A stretch of 64,000 nt of DNA from Simiduia aestuariiviva (GCF_014192475.1 NZ_JACHXZ010000003.1:248001-312000), one strand, 5' to 3'. Positions 34,384-44,326 are shown, numbered from the stretch's first letter. A program made the numbers and translations. The notes: generated by a model from the sequence alone, not told the origin.

Positions 34384-35462
34384 AACTGTGGTTTTTTCTT
34401 GTGGCCCTGCTGTTGTGCTTGAACTCACCCGCTGGCAGTGCACACCAACTTTCTACTGGCTATCTACAAATATCTAATAGCCAGGAGCACAGCACCCAAG
34501 GCGTGCTGCAATTGCGGCTCTACGATTTACACCTAGCCATAGGTCTAGATCAAAACAACGACGGCGCCTTAACCTGGCAGGAACTGTTGCTTCGGCGCCC
34601 TGCTTTATTGCAGTATTTACAAAGTAGCCTGACATTTGAAAACCAAAATGGCCAGTGCCCTTGGCAGGCGTCAGAACAATTTTCGCTCGACAACTATTTT
34701 AACGAAACCTATTTACACCTGCCGCTACAGGTGCAGTGTGCAGACCTACTTTCAATTAATTATCGAGCATTGTTTGACGTAGATTCGCACCACAAATTAA
34801 TTGTCACCGGCCAAATCAGCAGTCAAGTTGCCAGCCATCAACAACGTACCTTGCTGCTGGGTGAGAACAACTTGTGGCGCACTGCGGTCAACTACTTAGG
34901 GCTTGGGGTTAGCCATATCTGGATGGGTTGGGATCACCTGTTATTTCTGGTTACCCTGTTGATGAGCATTTTTATTCTAGCGCTGCGCCAACCCGGTTCA
35001 AACCACGCCAGTTTGCCCACGCTACTCGCGCGCACGGCGTGGCTGGTGACGAGTTTTACACTGGCTCACTCCATCACCTTGACAGCCACTGCCTTGGGAT
35101 TACTCAGCACTTCTACCCGCTGGGTAGAAGTGATCATCGCCGCCTCTGTCTTGCTGGCAGCACTTAACAACGTGTGGCCCATGGTCACCCGTCTTGGCTG
35201 GCTGACGTTCGGCTTTGGACTAGTTCACGGGATGGGATTTGCCAGCGTTTTGCAAGAAATCGGGCTAGACCCGCAGCACCAATTGCTTACGGTGCTGGCC
35301 TTTAACTTAGGCGTGGAAGTAGGCCAGTTACTATTTCTGGCGTTACTGATACCGATCTTGTATGGCCTGCAACAAACGCGGCTCAGTTCGCGCCTGAGCT
35401 ACAACGCAGTGTCGCTTGTCATTGCGGCCATTTCCATTCAATGGATTGTGCAACGCGTGTGA
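34380..35462 (+). CDS. HupE/UreJ-family membrane protein with N-terminal periplasmic domain
   Basis: A 360-residue protein. A signal peptide and a periplasmic domain of about 160 residues ('HQLSTGYLQIS', with a calcium-like loop 'DQNNDGALTWQE') precede six or more membrane helices starting 'VSHIWMGWDHLLFLVTLLMSIFI', which is the HupE/UreJ_2 signature. The family is linked to nickel or cobalt handling, but this two-part version is uncharacterised. The operon context with DUF4331 suggests a joint envelope process under the ECF factor. Confidence 0.88.
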   Translation: MKLWFFLVALLLCLNSPAGSAHQLSTGYLQISNSQEHSTQGVLQLRLYDLHLAIGLDQNNDGALTWQELLLRRPALLQYLQSSLTFENQNGQCPWQASEQFSLDNYFNETYLHLPLQVQCADLLSINYRALFDVDSHHKLIVTGQISSQVASHQQRTLLLGENNLWRTAVNYLGLGVSHIWMGWDHLLFLVTLLMSIFILALRQPGSNHASLPTLLARTAWLVTSFTLAHSITLTATALGLLSTSTRWVEVIIAASVLLAALNNVWPMVTRLGWLTFGFGLVHGMGFASVLQEIGLDPQHQLLTVLAFNLGVEVGQLLFLALLIPILYGLQQTRLSSRLSYNAVSLVIAAISIQWIVQRV

Positions 35463-35489
35463 CGGTTGCCGGATTTGCACCCGGCGCCA

Positions 35490-35688
35490 CTAAGCGCCAG
35501 TCTCACCTGGGCTTTCAGCCGCGCTGTTTTTTGCCTGGCGCCATTTAAGCCAACCGATGCGCACCAGCACACTCAGCACTAAGGCCGCCACCCACACAAA
35601 GGCCATCGGCCAGACCACGCGCATGACAGGCTGATCGGTAAACAACCCATCGAGCACCAATACAAAAAAGGCCGGTGCCCATTGGCGG
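35490..35688 (-). pseudogene. C-terminal remnant of the small membrane-protein gene next to rnd
   Basis: This matches the last 60 or so codons of the gene at 43465-43830, read on the minus strand: 'FVLVLDGLFTDQPVMRV' and 'WPMAFVWVAAL' are shared. The C-terminal tail differs fully (ends 'ESPGETGA' rather than 'PEPELES'). From 35620 to 35685 the DNA is nearly identical to 43600-43665, while 35525-35619 is much more diverged. The 5' part is missing, and the sequence jumps to rnd' at about 35686. Confidence 0.8.
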
Positions 35689-36247
35689 AGTCTTCACGCA
35701 CCCATTCCAGGCGACCTAAGGCCTTTAACTCGGCTAAAATTTTTCCGTAGGCTACCAGCAAATAGGCCACATCGAGTGCCGCGTAGTGCAATTGCGACTG
35801 ACTCAGCGGGCGCTGCATCCAATCGGAGCGCGTCTCACCCTTTTCTAAGCTCACCGACAGCAACTGCTGAATTAACGCGGCATAGCCCTGCGAAAAACCA
35901 AAATTTGCAAACGCCGCGGCATTTTGTGTATCGAACATCGGCTTGGGTACAACATCTAACAGGTAGCGAAATACTTCCAAGTCTTCAGAGCAGGAGTGAA
36001 TCACTTTGACGGTGCCGGGGTGCGTCATTAACGTGGCCAGCGCCGACAAATCATCAATGGCCAGAGGATCAATGAGGTAGCACCCCTGACCATCGCCCAC
36101 TTGAATCAAACCCGCGTGTGGATAATAGGTTTGACTGCGCATGAATTCCGTATCAATGGCAATGGCGGCCTGTTGCTGCCAGCGTGCGCACAGTGATTCC
36201 AACTCTGCCTGTGTATCCACCCAGATGGGTGTCGTTGCAATGGTCAT
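35686..36247 (-). pseudogene. rnd: Truncated copy of RNase D gene
   Basis: The first about 186 codons of rnd are intact, covering the DEDD exonuclease domain with 'AIDTEFMRSQTYYPHAGLIQ', then the frame runs into unrelated sequence after 'LGRLEWVRED'. The HRDC region is absent. DNA at 35691-36247 is ungapped against 45235-45791 with only a few substitutions (one changes Ile to Asn in 'FDTQ.AAAFANFG'). The stop would come from fused downstream sequence, so a functional nuclease is unlikely. Confidence 0.85.
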
Positions 36248-36684
36248 TAAATTTTTTGCCTGCTTGAAAAGGCGTGCGCCAGTGTGCCGCCATCAATAAA
36301 TTCGAGTTCGCCACCCAAAGGCACGCCATGGGCAATGCGCGACACGGACACGTCGGCTCGCTTGGCGCGCTCGGAAATGTAGTGGGCCGTGGCCTCACCC
36401 TCAATGGTGGGGTTGGTGGCCAAAATGACTTCTTCTATATCGCCCTCGGCCAACAGTGTTTGCAGCTGATCTAAGCCGAGATCGCTGGGGCCAATGCCGT
36501 CGATGGGTGACAAGTGCCCGTGCAACACAAAGTAGGTGCCTTGATAGGTGCCCGCCTGCTCAATGGCGAGCACATCCGCGGGCGTCTCCACCACACACAA
36601 CATGGATTTGGTGCGCCGCTGGTTGTTGCAAATACTGCATTGATGTTGCTCGGTGAGGGTGCGACAGCGGCTGCACTCGCCCAC
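36247..36684 (-). pseudogene. recR: Truncated copy of recR
   Basis: The zinc finger ('[18 protein letters not shown]') and Toprim domain are intact, but the N-terminal helix-hairpin-helix ('[17 protein letters not shown]' in the full gene) is missing. Homology to 45791-46228 stops abruptly at 36684, after which an unrelated 42 bp extends the frame. The junction at the 3' end retains the TAATG overlap with rnd', just as in the intact pair. Confidence 0.88.
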
Positions 36685-36812
36685 TGAAGATTGATTCAAC
36701 GTTTCCCGAACATCCCGCCGCTGCACCCACTTTTGAGACTATCAGCACCTAGGAATTCATTCTCATAAGATCCTTAACAGTACTGCAAAGGTTAGGTACA
36801 CTCTTCGATTCA

Positions 36813-38135
36813 TTGGAATTCTTGTCAGTGGCTAAAGTGGAGTTAATTTTGGACCGGAGCGATCAAACTGCCCGCGCACTGGCGCCGCTTCCCTACCATC
36901 GTGCTATCTGCGAATTCTTGCAAGCGCAAGAGCCAGATTTATGGAAATGGTTTTCCTCAGACAACTATAGCGACCAATTGATCGAGTCACAAAAGCTAGA
37001 GCTTCTTAAATCAACCGTACGGCTTTCATCAGACAACCACCCGCAATTGTATGCGCGCGCCATACAAGCGCGAGACGCCTTGGGCATTTCGCTACCTTTA
37101 ACCCTGTACCAAGCACAAGCCAGCGGCAACGGACTGAATGCCATGTTGTCGTTTTTCCCAAACGAGCTCGTCATCGTACTACAGGGAGATTGGGCCAAAC
37201 ATCACAGCGAGCAAGAACTGCTAGCCGTATTCGGCCACGAGATCGCGCACCATAAACTCTACACTGAACAAGATGGCCAATTTTTCACCACCATGCGCAT
37301 TCTCTCTTGGTGCCAGCAGCAACCAGATTGCTCCGCACCTTATGTGGAAAGCTACCGGCGCTACCAACTGTTTACCGAGGTATACGCCGATTTAGGTTCA
37401 CAGGTGGTGACCGGAGAATGGCAATCAAGCGTGGCGAATTTAATCAAAGTCACCACGGGCGTTAGTGAAGTATCCGTGGACGACTATGTGGCGCAAGCCG
37501 ACGAGGTACTCGCCAAACACAAGATTGGCTCGCAGCAAACCAGCCATCCAGAAATTTTTCTGCGCGCAAAAATTTTACACAGTTTACACCAAGCACAACA
37601 TAAGAATAGCTGGAACGCCAAAGCATGGCAGACAGAAACTCAACAGCTAGTTATTGGACCACTGGACGTTGTGAGTCTGGATTTGTTAGATCAACAGCTG
37701 CTCACAGAGGCAAGCTTACAGCTGATAAACCTGTATACCGCAAACACCTGTTTCCAAACCGATACAATCGAAGCGCTGGCACAAGAATTTTTTCCAGAAT
37801 TTACGTGGCCAACACCAGCGTTAAAGCAAGCACTCGACACCGTCGAAGCGAGCAACTCCGAGCCATCCTATCGCGATACGCTAACAAAGGTACTCGACCA
37901 CTGCAGCGACAACACCCGTGAGTATCTGTCGTTTGTACTACTGGATTTTGCTTGCGCAGACCCCGACTGCCAACCCGACAGCTATAGCCACGCTTTACGT
38001 CTCGCTCAACAACTAGGCTTCGAGAACAACTTCGAACCGCTGTTTCGCAAAGAACTTAAAATGAAAAAAGAAGAGGTTGCCAAATTACTCGCGAACTCTA
38101 TATCCACGGCAGAAGAAGCAGACGATCATGAGTGA
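36813..38135 (+). CDS. HExxH metallopeptidase (M48-like), first gene of a two-gene module
   Basis: A 440-residue protein. The zinc motif 'AVFGHEIAHHKLY' has H142-E-x-x-H146 and is followed about 50 residues later by 'FTEVYADLGSQ', a plausible third ligand Glu. This arrangement is M48-like. There is no transmembrane helix or signal peptide, so it should be cytosolic, unlike HtpX. The rest is helical and matches nothing I recognise. The start could be TTG at 36813 or GTG at 36828. Its stop overlaps the start of the helicase by 8 bp (ATGAGTGA), which indicates co-translation and a joint function. Confidence 0.72.
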   Translation: MEFLSVAKVELILDRSDQTARALAPLPYHRAICEFLQAQEPDLWKWFSSDNYSDQLIESQKLELLKSTVRLSSDNHPQLYARAIQARDALGISLPLTLYQAQASGNGLNAMLSFFPNELVIVLQGDWAKHHSEQELLAVFGHEIAHHKLYTEQDGQFFTTMRILSWCQQQPDCSAPYVESYRRYQLFTEVYADLGSQVVTGEWQSSVANLIKVTTGVSEVSVDDYVAQADEVLAKHKIGSQQTSHPEIFLRAKILHSLHQAQHKNSWNAKAWQTETQQLVIGPLDVVSLDLLDQQLLTEASLQLINLYTANTCFQTDTIEALAQEFFPEFTWPTPALKQALDTVEASNSEPSYRDTLTKVLDHCSDNTREYLSFVLLDFACADPDCQPDSYSHALRLAQQLGFENNFEPLFRKELKMKKEEVAKLLANSISTAEEADDHE

Positions 38136-41100
38136 GCAATCGGATACCCAAACCTTTTTCCAGCAGTTGGCCCAGTGGCAGACCCTGGGGCACATAAGCA
38201 CCGACGATTTATTAGGTATGGTGCTGCCCTTGGTGGAACAGACTGCCGAATTGCACGCACAAGGCTTGATTGCTCCGCTCAACGGAGTAGATGCGCTATC
38301 GGTTTCTATGGGCCATCTGTGGTTCTTTAATGGCGACGCCTGCGACCCTAGAATTCAAACAGCCGCGCTAAAAGACATAGATGTTCACGACGCTAATTCT
38401 GCATTGGCAATTACCGGTCACTACAGCGAAATGCGCACAGACCATGGAATTGCAACATTTAACAAACATCTCGCCCAGCGTGATGAGCCAGCCCGACTGG
38501 CCTACTACCCAGATTACTGTGCATGGGAAGAAAAGTGTGACCACCACGATGCATTAACCGATGTTCACGTCTTAGGGTTAATCATGGCAAGCCTCGCCAC
38601 TGGTCTCGACTTCACCGACCCAGAGTCTTTGGCACAGTTTGTTAATCAGCGGGATGATCTGTCTCGATTGAACCCAAGGTTGCATCCCTTAGTTTCGAAA
38701 ATCATTACAGAAATGACTGCGCTTGAACGCCACAGGCGACCACAGGATTTACAGACATTACTGCAAACCCTACGCCACTATCGCGAACAGGATCAAGACA
38801 CAACAAACGAAGATTATTTGATAGAAGCGGACGGTGACCAACAGGCCATTCAAAAACATCTACGCAACAAGCTTTTTGAAATAAGTCGGCGCAACCGGCT
38901 ACTATATTTTCGCGATACCGGCAGCAGTGCAAATCTGACACTGGCATCAGTACCGCACGTATTAGATTACCGAAATATTCGCATTGAGCAATTAATGCTG
39001 TGCAATGAATATTTAGTGCGGACATTTTCGAGTGATAAACCGGTCGCTCTGTCGCGCTGGCTGCGTTTTGAAGACTACCCCTTTTTGAGCAATCAACTGG
39101 ATAAAATCAGGTTGCAAGCGGGGCGCGACGAAAAAGAATACGGCTTTTCACAGCTACGACTGGTACTGGCTTTTTTCCGCTGGCACAATTTAAAAGAGAC
39201 ACCGCAAGAGCGAATCAATAGCCCGTTGATTCTCGTACCCGCGAAAGTCCAAAAGAAAAAAGGTGTGAAAGACAGCTACACCCTAACGGCAGACTTAAGT
39301 CAGGCAGAAATCAACCCCGTACTTCGCTACCAATTACAACAAGTATTCGATATTAGATTACCCGAACGTATTGATGCCACAGATGCTTCGGCCATCGTTA
39401 ATTTACACACCCATCTGCAGCAGCAGATAAATCAATCGGCACGCGGTGTAGAGCTGACACTGGTAGACCGTCCACGTATACAGCTGATTGCCCGTAAAGC
39501 TAAGCGCAAACTTGATGATTTTAAACGCAAAAGGCGAATTACCGGTCGCGGCATCAGTGACTACAATGGCATTCCCTACAGCTACAATCGCGATAAATTT
39601 GAGCCTCTGGGCGTACAAATCTTTACCCGCAATGTCAGGTTGGCCGAAGCGCCGGCGAGAGACACCATTGCCGCTGTCAATCGAAGCGCAGTGTTTAAAG
39701 CTATGGTTGACGAAGAAACCAGCGTGGAGCAAGACTTCTATGCCATTGATCAAGGTCAACAGGGCGGCGAAAACCATTGGGAGCTAGACTTATGCTCGCT
39801 TACGCTAGCTAATTTTAGCTACCGAAAAATGACCTTGGTAGGCGACTACACAGAGCTTTTACAAGCTAACAATAGCGGCGAAAATTTCAACGCCCTATTT
39901 AGCCACAAGGCAAAACCTGTACTGCAAATAGATAAACAGGTAGCGCTAGCGGACCAATTTCATTTACTACCAGCTGATCCAAGTCAGTCTGCTTCGGTAT
40001 GGACCAGCCGAAGCAACCAAAGCTACGTAATTCAAGGCCCGCCAGGTACCGGTAAATCGCAAACTATTACCAATCTTATTGCAGACTATATGGCGCGCAA
40101 TAAATCGGTGTTATTTGTGTGCGAAAAACGCGTGGCATTGGACGTGGTATACCATCGCCTAAAGCAAGTGGGCATTGAAGACCTATGCGCTTTGATACAT
40201 GACTCGCAAGGCGATAAGAAGGCCTTCATCGACGACTTGGAAACGCTGTATCTGCGCTGGCAGACCACCGACCACCACAAAGATGACCCACACAGATCTT
40301 CGCTGCTTGCAGACATCGCAACGCTGCTGACCGAACTGGAGTCCTTTGCCAACGCGATGCAATTGCCAGTCTACGACGCGCAAGAAAATCCGGACACGTC
40401 GTTAGACACACCGGCCGAACAGGATTCATCCATTGCTGGCCCCAGCTTACGTCAACTACTACAGCGCTGGGTGGCGGCCGGCGGCAGCAATACACAACTA
40501 ACCACACAGCAACGGGCGCAATTACCAAGCTTAGAAAGCTACGAAAAACAGCGTAAAATCCTATCTCACATTATTGACAGTCTTAACAGCACCTTATCGC
40601 AATCGTGCGGCGCTAATTCCTTGGCAGAGTCACCGCTATGGTGTCTGAAAGGTAACCTTGCCGATAGCGTAAACCCCGAGGCAGATCTTGATAATTTCTG
40701 CGCGCGAATTATCCAAGCGTGGCCCGAAACCATGTCCGATGCGGAAAGATTGGGCCAGCTTTTAAACCTTGATAACTCAAGCTGGCAAGACCTATTGACC
40801 GCCCACACACTGATAAAGCCGCTGACGCCGCTAATTTTGGACGATCAAGTAAAGCTGCTAGACCCAGACAGCATTGGTGCGCAAAAACTTAAGAAGCACT
40901 TAGCGCTATGGCAAACTTTAGCCGAGGATGCCGAGCGCACACGCGCACTCGCCACCGGCTGGCAACTTGACAAGGTGAGCCTAGAATCCGTCCACAATGC
41001 TGCCGCTGCAGCCCGGGATTGCGAAGGAAAATGGTGGCTATTTTTAAGTGGCCGGTGGCGTCAAGCCAAGCAGTTGGTGCGCGATTTTGGGCCAAAAACA

Positions 41101-43314
41101 TTCGACTCTTACACCCTTACACTGCAACACGCAGCCGACGCCCTGAGCGCAGCCGAACATTTTTCGGAGAAGCAGCTCGCACTAGAGAGCCAGTTTGGCG
41201 TGGACGATCTTGGCGCCATAGCGCCCATTCTAGCAAACGCTTGGCGCCCACCAAAAACCATGCTGGCGTTAGAACGGCAAATTTATCGCGCCTGTATCGC
41301 AGAGGCCAGCAACCCTGAGCTGCTGGCAAAAATCGCACAAAGCAACCACCTACAGTCTACAGAAGTAGAGCTAGCGGGCTGGCTAACGGCGTACCAGTTA
41401 AAGTCACCCAGAGAAATTCGCGCAGCAATAGATGCACTCAAGGGTCAGGGCCAGCTGGCCTATGAAGTAGCCGACCTGCTGGTACAACTCGACAACCTTG
41501 ATACACCAATAGGCACAACGCTGCGCTGCCTACCGCTACCACTCATCGATATTGAAAACGCCATTACCACCGAAACACTCAACCAGAAATTTCGCCGAAA
41601 TCGCACCCTATCGCGCTTTGATGGCAACCGCCTACAGCAATTGTTTGGTGAGCTCGATGCAAAATTAGCTCAATTGCGCGAAGCTAACGCCGAAGCCATT
41701 ACCAATACCACGAGATCGAAATTCTTAGCAAATATACAGCGCGCTTCAGGCTCAATGGCAAATACAACACAGGAAGAAAAGGATTGGCGCAGAGCCTTTA
41801 ACCGAGGCCGAAAACTATTAGAGCGTGAATTCGAAAAATCCCGCGCCTACAAATCTATTAGGGAACTCTTCACCTCAGAGGCGGGTGAATTACTTCGCAA
41901 TCTAAAGCCTGTGTGGATGATGAGCCCCCTCAGTGTTTCAGATGTTTTACCGCTTAGCGAAACTTTGTTCGACGTGGTGATATTTGACGAGGCGAGCCAA
42001 ATACCCTTAGAAGATGCCGTGCCAACGCTCTATCGCGCACGGCAAATGATTGTGGTGGGCGACGAAATGCAATTGCCACCGTCTCAGTTCTTTGCCAGCC
42101 AATCTGCAGATGATGATGAACAAACGCAAAATTTGCACATCTATAATCTAAACGCCGACTCTTTTCTAAACCGTGCCTCCGGCGCGCTGCCTACCACCCT
42201 ACTTAGCTGGCACTACCGGAGCCGGCACGAGAGTTTGATTGGGTTTTGCAATCAGGCATTCTACAGCGGTCAACTGCAGACGGTGCCCAGCACTCAGTCG
42301 CTATTGCCACAGCCACCTATTGTGGTAAATCCCAGCGATAGCGACGATCAATCATCCGGTCAAACGCTTGCCGTCGAAGCACAGGTTTACCAGCGGCCAA
42401 TCAGCTATCACAAGTTGGAAAACAGCCCTTACAGCCAACAACGCAACACCGGTGAGGCCAATTATATTGCCCAGCTGGTGCGCCAACTGCTGCTGGATCA
42501 GCGCCGAGAAACCGTAGGTATTGTGGCATTTTCACAAGCGCAACAGACGGAAATCGAGGCAGCGCTCGCGCGTCTTGCGAGCGACGATAAACGTTTCGCA
42601 GAGGCACTAGAAGCAGAGGAAGAACGCGAGGACGAAGATCAGTTTGTCGGTTTATTTGTTAAAAACCTTGAAAATGTTCAAGGTGATGAGCGCGACATCA
42701 TCATTCTCAGCGTGTGCTACGGCCCGAATATTCAGGGCAAGATGTTGATGAATTTTGGACCCATCAATCAAAACGGCGGCGAGAAAAGACTGAACGTAAT
42801 TTTTTCACGGGCAAAAAAGCACATGGTAGTGGTCACTTCCATCGAAGCCTCGCAAATCACCAACACCTACAACACGGGCGCCAACGCATTGCGCCAGTAT
42901 TTACGCTATGCACGGGCTGTATCTGAGGGCAATACCACCGGCATGCAAACAGCGCTACTGGAATACGGCTACTCACAACCCCAGCAAACTCAAGAAGATC
43001 GCGCGCTGGTACAGGTGATCGCCGAACGATTACGAGGCGTAGGGCTAGTGGTTGAAACCGGTTACGGGCAGTCTGAACTCACTTGCGATCTAGCCGTGCG
43101 GCGCAAACAAGACGTACATTTTAGGCTAGGCATCTTAACTGACAGCCGCCAACATTACGCCACAGAGGATTTAATTGAACGCTACCATACACCGGCCAGC
43201 GTTCTGCAAGCGTTTGGCTGGAATATTTGTTTTGTGCTGGCCAAAGATTGGTATCGAGATGCCGACGCAGTCATCGCTCGCATACTTGCGAGCCTAACTG
43301 ATCGCGAATCTTGA
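38128..43314 (+). CDS. Kinase-like/DUF4011/SF1 helicase/nuclease-like multidomain protein
   Basis: A 1728-residue cytosolic protein. Residues about 20-215 look like a truncated protein-kinase C-lobe: 'LVEQTAELHAQGLI' then 'LTDVHVLGLIMASLATGLDF' and 'MTALERHRRPQDLQTLLQTL', but the HRD catalytic Asp is missing. A DUF4011 region follows (240-620, 'RNKLFEISRRNRLLYFRDT'). The SF1/UPF1-like helicase has Walker A 'GPPGTGKSQT' at about 637 and Walker B 'VVIFDEASQ' near 1285, with 'LSWHYRSRHE' and 'VQGDERDIIILSVCYGP' later. The C-terminal about 100 residues resemble the MTES-type restriction-endonuclease fold. The combination resembles Mokosh-type antiviral helicases. A fragment of its 3' end is duplicated at 29237. 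Confidence 0.82.
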   Translation: MSEQSDTQTFFQQLAQWQTLGHISTDDLLGMVLPLVEQTAELHAQGLIAPLNGVDALSVSMGHLWFFNGDACDPRIQTAALKDIDVHDANSALAITGHYSEMRTDHGIATFNKHLAQRDEPARLAYYPDYCAWEEKCDHHDALTDVHVLGLIMASLATGLDFTDPESLAQFVNQRDDLSRLNPRLHPLVSKIITEMTALERHRRPQDLQTLLQTLRHYREQDQDTTNEDYLIEADGDQQAIQKHLRNKLFEISRRNRLLYFRDTGSSANLTLASVPHVLDYRNIRIEQLMLCNEYLVRTFSSDKPVALSRWLRFEDYPFLSNQLDKIRLQAGRDEKEYGFSQLRLVLAFFRWHNLKETPQERINSPLILVPAKVQKKKGVKDSYTLTADLSQAEINPVLRYQLQQVFDIRLPERIDATDASAIVNLHTHLQQQINQSARGVELTLVDRPRIQLIARKAKRKLDDFKRKRRITGRGISDYNGIPYSYNRDKFEPLGVQIFTRNVRLAEAPARDTIAAVNRSAVFKAMVDEETSVEQDFYAIDQGQQGGENHWELDLCSLTLANFSYRKMTLVGDYTELLQANNSGENFNALFSHKAKPVLQIDKQVALADQFHLLPADPSQSASVWTSRSNQSYVIQGPPGTGKSQTITNLIADYMARNKSVLFVCEKRVALDVVYHRLKQVGIEDLCALIHDSQGDKKAFIDDLETLYLRWQTTDHHKDDPHRSSLLADIATLLTELESFANAMQLPVYDAQENPDTSLDTPAEQDSSIAGPSLRQLLQRWVAAGGSNTQLTTQQRAQLPSLESYEKQRKILSHIIDSLNSTLSQSCGANSLAESPLWCLKGNLADSVNPEADLDNFCARIIQAWPETMSDAERLGQLLNLDNSSWQDLLTAHTLIKPLTPLILDDQVKLLDPDSIGAQKLKKHLALWQTLAEDAERTRALATGWQLDKVSLESVHNAAAAARDCEGKWWLFLSGRWRQAKQLVRDFGPKTFDSYTLTLQHAADALSAAEHFSEKQLALESQFGVDDLGAIAPILANAWRPPKTMLALERQIYRACIAEASNPELLAKIAQSNHLQSTEVELAGWLTAYQLKSPREIRAAIDALKGQGQLAYEVADLLVQLDNLDTPIGTTLRCLPLPLIDIENAITTETLNQKFRRNRTLSRFDGNRLQQLFGELDAKLAQLREANAEAITNTTRSKFLANIQRASGSMANTTQEEKDWRRAFNRGRKLLEREFEKSRAYKSIRELFTSEAGELLRNLKPVWMMSPLSVSDVLPLSETLFDVVIFDEASQIPLEDAVPTLYRARQMIVVGDEMQLPPSQFFASQSADDDEQTQNLHIYNLNADSFLNRASGALPTTLLSWHYRSRHESLIGFCNQAFYSGQLQTVPSTQSLLPQPPIVVNPSDSDDQSSGQTLAVEAQVYQRPISYHKLENSPYSQQRNTGEANYIAQLVRQLLLDQRRETVGIVAFSQAQQTEIEAALARLASDDKRFAEALEAEEEREDEDQFVGLFVKNLENVQGDERDIIILSVCYGPNIQGKMLMNFGPINQNGGEKRLNVIFSRAKKHMVVVTSIEASQITNTYNTGANALRQYLRYARAVSEGNTTGMQTALLEYGYSQPQQTQEDRALVQVIAERLRGVGLVVETGYGQSELTCDLAVRRKQDVHFRLGILTDSRQHYATEDLIERYHTPASVLQAFGWNICFVLAKDWYRDADAVIARILASLTDRES

Positions 43315-43464
43315 TACTCAAGTGACACAAACTTTGGTCAATGGGGGCGCACAACGCAATCGGCCTAACCCGATCATAAGCACTGTTTGGGGTGTGTTTG
43401 CTAGGGATATTAAAGGCGCTACCCATCCCTTAACAGGCAGTGCTTTTACTAAATTGGAATTGGT

Positions 43465-43830
43465 TTAGCTTTCCAGTTCTGGCTCTGGTTCTGGCGTAGG
43501 CACTTTGCCAGAGCGCCACTTCTGCCAAGCAAAGCGAGCTAACAAACTCAATATCAGTGCCGCTACCCAAACAAATGCCATCGGCCATAAAACTCGCATG
43601 ACAGGCTGATCGGTAAACAACCCATCGAGCACCAACACAAAAAAGGCCGGTGCCCATTGGGGAATGTCCGGCGTCAGCGCCACGGGCGTGAGCAACCAAG
43701 CGCCCACTGTGACCGTGGCGAACTGCGCCAACTCGCTGCGCTGTCGAAACATCCACCAAGTTGAAATCATTAACCCCACCACGCCAACCAAGTAGGCGTA
43801 CCACATCAGGGGAATCGTTGGATCTTGCAT
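43465..43830 (-). CDS. Small membrane protein of unknown function
   Basis: A 121-residue protein with three hydrophobic helices ('WYAYLVGVVGLMISTWWMF', 'TVGAWLLTPVAL', 'LWPMAFVWVAALILSLLARF') and a Pro/Glu-rich tail. It is the last gene of the recR-rnd-ycgL-ycgN cluster on this strand. I do not recognise the family. A truncated, more diverged copy lies at 35490-35688, next to the rnd remnant, which shows that the copying event included this gene. Confidence 0.75.
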   Translation of the reverse strand: MQDPTIPLMWYAYLVGVVGLMISTWWMFRQRSELAQFATVTVGAWLLTPVALTPDIPQWAPAFFVLVLDGLFTDQPVMRVLWPMAFVWVAALILSLLARFAWQKWRSGKVPTPEPEPELES

Positions 43831-43873
43831 TGTTTCTCTCCAAACATTTATCTAATCAGCACAACGTTCGCGC

Positions 43874-44323
43874 TTACAAATCGACCCAGTGCACGACTTC
43901 TTCTTGCCAATCATCTTCGGGCACAGTGTGCAGTGGTTGAGCGCGACCGCGCACCGAGATACCGGCGGCGTGAATAGACTCGGGCGAGCCCGAAATCAGC
44001 GGGTGCCAATCGGGCAAGTCCTGCCCTTCAGCAATTAACCGGTAAGCGCAGGTCACGGGTAGCCAATGAAACTCGGTAATTTTTTCAGCGCGCAACTGCA
44101 AACAGTCGGGCACTTTTGCCACTCGGTTGGGGTAGTCGGTACAGCGACAGGAATGCAAATCTAATAGATTGCAAGCCAATCGCGTGTAATAGACCTCGCC
44201 GTCGTCGTCATCTTCCAATTTTTGCAAGCAGCACTTGCCACAGCCATCACAGAGCGCCTCCCACTGGCTGTCGCTCATGTCTGCCAGCGGGATTTCTCGC
44301 CAGTAGTCTCGATGCCAGGCCAA
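43874..44323 (-). CDS. ycgN: YcgN-family cysteine-cluster protein
   Basis: A 149-residue protein with the conserved cysteine cluster: 'LCDGCGKCCLQKLED', 'LACNLLDLHSCRCTDYPNR' and 'PDCLQL'. These suggest metal or iron-sulfur binding, in keeping with the YkgJ/YcgN family. It is adjacent to ycgL (3 bp gap) and downstream of rnd, as in many gammaproteobacteria. The molecular role is unknown. Confidence 0.9.
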   Translation of the reverse strand: MAWHRDYWREIPLADMSDSQWEALCDGCGKCCLQKLEDDDDGEVYYTRLACNLLDLHSCRCTDYPNRVAKVPDCLQLRAEKITEFHWLPVTCAYRLIAEGQDLPDWHPLISGSPESIHAAGISVRGRAQPLHTVPEDDWQEEVVHWVDL

Positions 44324-44326
44324 GGA

